Assembly: GCA_903869365.1 (NCBI GenBank)
Contig: CAIPYV010000105.1
Span: forward strand, 17,384 to 81,383
Length of the DNA stretch: 64,000 nt
Reading direction: 5' to 3'
Origin: an uncultured Chlorobiaceae bacterium
GTDB taxonomy: Bacteria; Bacteroidota; Chlorobiia; Chlorobiales; Chlorobiaceae
The first letter of the stretch is position 1; every line of letters begins with the position of its first letter. The notes beneath the pieces were generated by a model, which worked only from the letters and a program-made list of their open reading frames with translations, was not told the origin of the DNA and ran no database searches. Shown piece after piece: positions 59,897 through 64,000 of this stretch. The position numbers and the translations under genes are program-made.

Positions 59897-60763
59897 ATGA
59901 AAAAAAATATTTTGCTCATTGCCGGAATTGCAGGAATGTTCATTGGAATTTCCTCTCTTGATGCTCAGGCTGAACTGAGTATACGCCTTGGCGACATTCG
60001 AATTGATGCAGGAGAGAGGCCAACATTTGTCATTGATACGCGACCTGACTTTATCTATCTGGAGGATCAGGGGTTTTCAGTGTCCATTGACAGCCCTTAT
60101 GATATCATCTCCTATAATGACCTCTATTATCTCTATCGAGATGGTGGCTGGTATCGTTCTTCAGACTATCGCGGTCCGTGGATTGTTGTTCATGAGTATG
60201 AACTTCCATATAAAATAAGAAGACATCGCTGGCAAGATATAAGAAGATATCGTGATGTTGAGTATCGAAAGCATGACCGCAGCTACTGGGAGGAGAGGGG
60301 ACGGCGTGAAAGAGATAGAGAACGGCTCATGGATAAAGGTCCAAGAGTTAATCCCGATCAACGTCGCGATGACAATCGAGGCAATAACCGTGATCAGCGA
60401 AATGACGATAATCGGCTATTTGACGGAAATAATCGTGTTAAAGATAATAAGAAAACCCCGGATCAACCCAAAAGTGATAACGTCATGAGGGTTCCCGATC
60501 AACGCCGTGATGAAAACCGGGGCAATAACCGTGATCAGCGAAATGACGGGAATCGCTCATTCGACCTGAATAATCGTGGTAACGACACCAGGAAAGCTCC
60601 GGATCAACCAAAAAGTAGTAATGTCATGAAGGTTCCTGACCAGCCCAAAAAGGATACCAATATTCAGAAAGCTCCAGATCAAACAAAGAAGGATGATGGC
60701 AAAAACAGTTCAGGTCAGCATAAGAAAGATGATCAGGGCAGCAATCCGAATCCACCGAAATAG
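59897..60763 (+). CDS. Exported repeat-rich basic protein
   Basis: About 288 residues from MKKNILLIAGIAGMFIGISS at 59897; further upstream codons lack a signal-peptide pattern. A signal peptide ends near LDAQAE. Residues about 25-110 are structured: SIDSPYDIISYNDLYYLYRDGGWYRSSDYRGPW, a Tyr/Trp-rich segment similar to YXWXGXW motifs of small envelope proteins. The rest is Asp/Asn/Arg/Lys-rich with two 47-residue tandem repeats, each starting PDQRRD. It is probably disordered and extracytoplasmic. No known function. It is convergent with the MFS gene. Confidence 0.75.
   Translation: MKKNILLIAGIAGMFIGISSLDAQAELSIRLGDIRIDAGERPTFVIDTRPDFIYLEDQGFSVSIDSPYDIISYNDLYYLYRDGGWYRSSDYRGPWIVVHEYELPYKIRRHRWQDIRRYRDVEYRKHDRSYWEERGRRERDRERLMDKGPRVNPDQRRDDNRGNNRDQRNDDNRLFDGNNRVKDNKKTPDQPKSDNVMRVPDQRRDENRGNNRDQRNDGNRSFDLNNRGNDTRKAPDQPKSSNVMKVPDQPKKDTNIQKAPDQTKKDDGKNSSGQHKKDDQGSNPNPPK
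60353..60634 (+). repeat. Two tandem 141-bp repeats inside the exported protein gene
   Basis: The unit beginning CCCGATCAACG at 60353 recurs at 60494 and runs to about 60634. Each codes 47 residues starting PDQRRD and ending NVMxV. The copies differ at several codons, mostly conservative (DD/EN, LFDG/SFDL). A degenerate third start, PDQPKK, follows. The copy number may vary among strains. Confidence 0.85.
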
Positions 60764-60825
60764 CGGTAGTTTTTGCAAAGAATTGTCGGCATGAAAAGAG
60801 CTTCATGACTAACTCCTGGTCAGGA

Positions 60826-62043
60826 TCAATACAGTTGATGAAGCTCCAGTCGGCGTAATTTCGGAGCCATTTTTGCTGTTGCTGCAACAACAGTAAGGGT
60901 CATTAACCCGCCAAAAATTACTGACGGAACAAGTCCCATCATGCGTGCGGCAAAACCCGATTCAAAAGCACCCAACTCGTTGGATGAACCAATAAAAATG
61001 CCGTTTATTGCGGAAACTCGGCCGCGCATGGCATCGGGAGTCACTAATTGCATGATGGTTGTACGCATCACCACAGACACCCCATCGCAAACACCCGAAA
61101 GCATCAAAAGGAGGCCCGCAACCCAAAAGTCTGCCGATATGGCAAAGGAGATGATGCAGATGCCAAACCCGGCCACAGCAGCCAGCAGCCAGCGTCCGGC
61201 ATGGAGATTGATGGGATGGCGTGCAAGAAATAGTCCAGTCATCAGACCACCTATTGCCGGAGTAGCACGAAGCAAGCCAAGCCCCTCAGGGCCGTAATGA
61301 AAAACATCGTGAATAAATGCGGGCAGCATCGAAACCGCACCACCAAAGAGCACCGCGAACATATCCAGTGACTGTGCGCCAAGGATAATCTGGTTGCTGA
61401 ACACGAAACGGAGTCCTCCTGCAATGCTGGTGAAAATTGGTGTGCTTTCCGCCGCCGCCGGCTCCTCAATACGGATTGACAGCATCATCACTGCAGCCGC
61501 CAGACAAAGGACGGTTGCAACACTATAGGCAGCTGTTTTGCCAGCCCATCCGACCAGGATGCCACCTAATGCCGGTCCGACAACCAATCCCAACTGGAAT
61601 ACGGAACTTCCGATGCCAGAAGCTTGAGCATATTGATGACGGGGCAGAATCAAGGCGAACATGGCGCTATACGATGGACCGATAAACGCGCGAGCCACCC
61701 CGCCAACAGCAATAGAACCGTAAATCCACAACGAGGGATTACCGCTGATCCAGCCTGTCGATACTGCTGTAAGCGTCAGGGCATTGAGCACTAACATCAA
61801 GCAGGCAAACACACCAAAAAGACGTCGCGAATAGTGATCTATCGCATAGCCAGCGAACAAGGCGCAGGAGAAATACGGGATGACCTCGGCGAGTCCAATC
61901 ATACCAAGAGCAAGTGTGTCATGGGTCAGTTCAAAGATGTGCCAACCCACAACGATCGCCATAATCTGGTAGGCCAGAACAATGAACATTCTAAAAGACA
62001 ACAGCTTGAGAAAAGCATTATTCGAAGTAACAAGCAATGGCAT
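60826..62043 (-). CDS. MFS exporter of the EntS-like (MFS_3) group
   Basis: A 405-residue membrane protein with 12 predicted helices. The N-terminal LSFRMFIVLAYQIMAIVVGWHIFELTHDTLALGMIGLAEVIP and the central ILPRHQYAQASGIGSSVFQLGLVVGPALGGIL are typical of the EntS/LmrP-type exporter group. VTPDAMRGRVSAING is the other family segment. Substrate is unknown; drugs, siderophores or lipids are usual. It is convergent with the repeat protein, 62 bases apart with a small CATGAA/TTCATG hairpin at 60790-60807 between, and divergent from the Nramp-related gene. Confidence 0.9.
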   Translation of the reverse strand: MPLLVTSNNAFLKLLSFRMFIVLAYQIMAIVVGWHIFELTHDTLALGMIGLAEVIPYFSCALFAGYAIDHYSRRLFGVFACLMLVLNALTLTAVSTGWISGNPSLWIYGSIAVGGVARAFIGPSYSAMFALILPRHQYAQASGIGSSVFQLGLVVGPALGGILVGWAGKTAAYSVATVLCLAAAVMMLSIRIEEPAAAESTPIFTSIAGGLRFVFSNQIILGAQSLDMFAVLFGGAVSMLPAFIHDVFHYGPEGLGLLRATPAIGGLMTGLFLARHPINLHAGRWLLAAVAGFGICIISFAISADFWVAGLLLMLSGVCDGVSVVMRTTIMQLVTPDAMRGRVSAINGIFIGSSNELGAFESGFAARMMGLVPSVIFGGLMTLTVVAATAKMAPKLRRLELHQLY

Positions 62044-62366
62044 TAATAATGGTTCCTTTGTGGATCAAGGGTGTTTTTTTGCACTATGGCGCATGCGTTG
62101 CCCGATGCGTTAAATCATTCTCAGGATTCCTAATAAAGATCAATATATTGGGTGCTTGCAAGTGAATATCAATAAATACCTCATATATGGTATACTTTTT
62201 GTCTTACTCTCTTGCAGAGATTGTTAAAACGACTTTGTAAAGTGAGCACAGAGTTGTAAATTTGCGCCAGATCGACTGGTGACATTGAAACACCTGTGAT
62301 TTCGATACCTGTCCTTTCCTTCTTAATATTCAATGCCGGGTTTCGTCAACGTTCAACTCAACGGAT
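62044..62366 (+). promoter_or_regulatory. Long intergenic leader upstream of the Nramp-related gene
   Basis: This 323-base stretch contains no supported gene. An extended -10, TG-G-TATACT, lies at 62188-62196 on the plus strand, without a good -35, which would give a leader of about 165 bases before the transporter. Small hairpins are seen in that leader (CTCT/AGAG and GGTG/CACC). I could not match it to a known metal riboswitch. On the other strand it holds the start region of the MFS gene. Confidence 0.35.
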
Positions 62367-63635
62367 ATGGACATCTTTTCCGTTTTCTACTACCGGTTTA
62401 AAAAAGTCTGGAAAGCGATTCGACTTTACCTGGTCATTGCAGGGCCTGGCCTTGTCGTGATGATTGCCGACAATGATGCCGGTGGCATTACTACCTACGC
62501 AGCAACAGGAGCCCAATATGGTTATCACCTGATATGGTTTCTCCTCCTTCTCATACCTGTAGCATACTATGTTCAGGAGATGACCGTTCGACTTGGTGCA
62601 GTGACCAAGCGAGGGCATGCCGAGGCGATTTTTGAAAGTTTCGGCGCATTTTGGGGATGGTTTTCCTTGATTGACCTCATGATTGTTGACTGGTTGACGC
62701 TTGTCACTGAATTTGTCGGTATGACGGCTGCCTTAAGCATTTTCGGAGTTCCCGCCTGGTTGACCGTTATTCTTGTCATACTGCTCATGAGTATTATTGT
62801 TCTCAATGGCCGATACTGGACATGGGAAAAGATTGCCTTGGGATTCTGCCTCCTGAACCTGATCTATATTCCAGCGGCATTCATGGTCAACCCTTCAATT
62901 GCCAGTATCCTCGGTCAGGGACTGATTCCTAATTTTCCGGGCGGCTTCAATAATGAGCTGTTTTTTCTGCTCATGGCTAATATCGGTACGACCATTGCAC
63001 CGTGGATGCTGTTTTTTCAGCAGAGCTCTGTTGTTGACAAAGGATTGCAGGAAAAGGATATCAAAATGGGCAAACTTGATACCTTTATCGGCTCAATCAT
63101 CACCGTTGCCGTTGCGATTTTCATAGTGATTGTAACAGGGACACTCCTGAACGGGGCACCAATTGACGATGCTGCCACTGCTGCCCGAATGCTGATGAAA
63201 ACCAACCACTATATTGGTGCTTTCATGGCTATCGGATTGTTTGATGCCGGTCTTCTTGGTGCAATCTGCATCTCACTGGCAAGTTCGTGGGCTTTTGGTG
63301 AAATCTTCGGGTGGGCGCACTCGCTGAACACCAAAGTAAAGGAAGCTCCCTGGTTCTATATCTCTTTTTTTATTACTCTGGCGACTGCCGGCGTTGTTCC
63401 CCTGATACCGGGAGCTCCGCTTGTGCTCATCACGCTTTTTGTTCAGGTTGTTGCCGTGACCCTGCTGCCCGCTGCACTGGTCTTTTTGATTTTACTGCTC
63501 AACGATAAAAAGACAATGGGAGAGTATGCCAATAGCCCGTTGCAGAATATTGTCAGTACCCTGATCGTTGTATTGATTATCATACTGTCCACGTTGTATG
63601 GCATAAGTGCGCTTTTCCCTAATCTTTTCAAGTAA
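62367..63635 (+). CDS. Nramp-related divalent metal transporter
   Basis: A 422-residue membrane protein with about 11 helices of the Nramp/LeuT fold. Helix 1 reads IADNDAGGITTY (residues 33-44) in place of the canonical DPGN, and helix 6 reads TTIAPWMLFF (about 208-217) in place of the MPH motif; the metal-selective Met is replaced by Ala211. These changes are those of Nramp-related magnesium transporters, so Mg2+ import is the best guess, but Mn2+ or Fe2+ cannot be excluded. The next two genes lie close downstream on the same strand. Confidence 0.85.
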   Translation: MDIFSVFYYRFKKVWKAIRLYLVIAGPGLVVMIADNDAGGITTYAATGAQYGYHLIWFLLLLIPVAYYVQEMTVRLGAVTKRGHAEAIFESFGAFWGWFSLIDLMIVDWLTLVTEFVGMTAALSIFGVPAWLTVILVILLMSIIVLNGRYWTWEKIALGFCLLNLIYIPAAFMVNPSIASILGQGLIPNFPGGFNNELFFLLMANIGTTIAPWMLFFQQSSVVDKGLQEKDIKMGKLDTFIGSIITVAVAIFIVIVTGTLLNGAPIDDAATAARMLMKTNHYIGAFMAIGLFDAGLLGAICISLASSWAFGEIFGWAHSLNTKVKEAPWFYISFFITLATAGVVPLIPGAPLVLITLFVQVVAVTLLPAALVFLILLLNDKKTMGEYANSPLQNIVSTLIVVLIIILSTLYGISALFPNLFK

Positions 63636-63651
63636 TGAAGGGTATCAGATC

Positions 63652-63828
63652 ATGAGGATGCTCAAACAGTTTATAAACAAAATCCGTGAGATCAATCAGC
63701 GCTATGCCAAACCGAAAATTGAAATGTCAAAAGGCGTCAGTTTTTCATTGGCGGTTCTTAGAATTTACCTCTTTCTGCTTGTGCTGTTGATGATCTATAA
63801 ATTCATCACCGTTATCAAGGTGTTATAA
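63652..63828 (+). CDS. Small single-helix membrane protein
   Basis: A 58-residue protein from the ATG at 63652 (a longer frame from 63607 overlaps the transporter and is less likely). A basic N-terminal helix (MLKQFINKIREINQRYAKPKIEM) leads to one transmembrane helix (about 32-52). Its position between the transporter and the next gene suggests a small accessory subunit. No family recognised. Confidence 0.6.
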   Translation: MRMLKQFINKIREINQRYAKPKIEMSKGVSFSLAVLRIYLFLLVLLMIYKFITVIKVL

Positions 63829-63841
63829 AACCCCAAACGCA

Positions 63842-64000
63842 ATGGTTACAGTACTTGATCGCGACTTTTATCTGAGTGAGATTGTCGGACGCCGAGTCTA
63901 TCTGAAAACACGTTCAATTGGCAAGCTTAAAGATTTTGTTATTCAGGAGAACGCTGGTAAAGTCCCTGAAGTGACCCACCTGCTGGTTCACCAGCCTTAT
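63842..64000 (+). CDS. PRC-barrel-like protein, cut by the window end
   Basis: The first 53 codons are open to the window edge. The visible part, LSEIVGRRVYLKTRSIGKLKDFVIQ with PEVTHLLVHQPY, matches the PRC-barrel pattern (small beta domain with GxxVxx-x-G-x-l-xDfxi). In many genomes a PRC-barrel with MgtE N-terminal and CBS domains follows such an Nramp-related gene; only the first part can be checked here. It starts 13 bases after the small membrane protein. Confidence 0.6.
   Translation, partial: MVTVLDRDFYLSEIVGRRVYLKTRSIGKLKDFVIQENAGKVPEVTHLLVHQPY

Overview
The window is a chromosomal segment of a green sulfur bacterium (phylum Chlorobiota; most likely Chlorobium or Pelodictyon, genus not fixed). 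The deciding evidence is a complete Fenna-Matthews-Olson bacteriochlorophyll a protein gene (fmoA, 11374-12474, minus strand), a marker known from green sulfur bacteria and chloroacidobacteria. A PucC/BCD-family transporter (56370-57716) also fits a chlorophyll-based phototroph. Coding density is high, genes are short of long intergenic spacers, and no tRNA, rRNA, CRISPR array, insertion sequence or prophage was seen.

Layout. 1-2.3 kb: tail of an unidentified gene, malate dehydrogenase (mdh), ribosomal proteins L27 and L21 with a good sigma-70 promoter, and a small membrane protein. 2.5-6.5 kb: mutS overlapped by a GC-richer B12-binding-type radical SAM gene. 6.6-7.9 kb: two tandem type II toxin-antitoxin modules (MazEF-like and Phd/ParE-like), the second with a clear palindromic operator. 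7.9-12.5 kb: purT, an ABC exporter, a MerR regulator and fmoA, the last two convergent on a shared terminator. 12.6-19.5 kb: lnt, a receiver-less sigma-54 activator with a SPOR protein, ispE, a stand-alone nitrilase-fold amidase and an AzgA-like purine permease. 19.7-23.4 kb: GyrI-like protein, 2-Cys peroxiredoxin, proS and a DUF4412-like exported protein. 23.5-27.5 kb: prmC, then hrcA-grpE-dnaJ. 27.6-32.2 kb: malic enzyme, flavodoxin-like protein, GAPDH and mpl.

32.3-40.1 kb: a DegT-family aminotransferase, a minus-strand operon (SMR transporter, proB, proA, lolD, alpha/beta hydrolase) and a CPA2 antiporter with a cytosolic C-terminal region. 40.3-46.6 kb: def-fmt, lepA, lepB, a small envelope protein and trpE. 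46.6-52.5 kb: HtrA/DegP protease, greA, an unknown membrane-anchored protein, a small Sm-like protein, tpiA and thiC, the last preceded by a TPP riboswitch. 52.8-58.7 kb: M24 peptidase, recD2, PucC-like transporter and a COG0731-type radical SAM protein. 58.9-64 kb: zinc-ribbon protein, Hsp20, a repeat-rich secreted protein, an MFS exporter, and a metal-transport cassette (Nramp-related transporter, 58-aa membrane protein, PRC-barrel-like gene cut by the window edge).

Most genes are housekeeping. The accessory or less explained parts are the toxin-antitoxin block with its GC-rich neighbour, the Nramp-related cassette at the right end, the Sm-like small gene before tpiA, two conspicuous inverted repeats in intergenic DNA, and the thiC leader with a visible alternative pairing. 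No wholly new multi-gene defence or mobile system could be supported; the Nramp-related cassette is the best candidate for an under-described functional unit.
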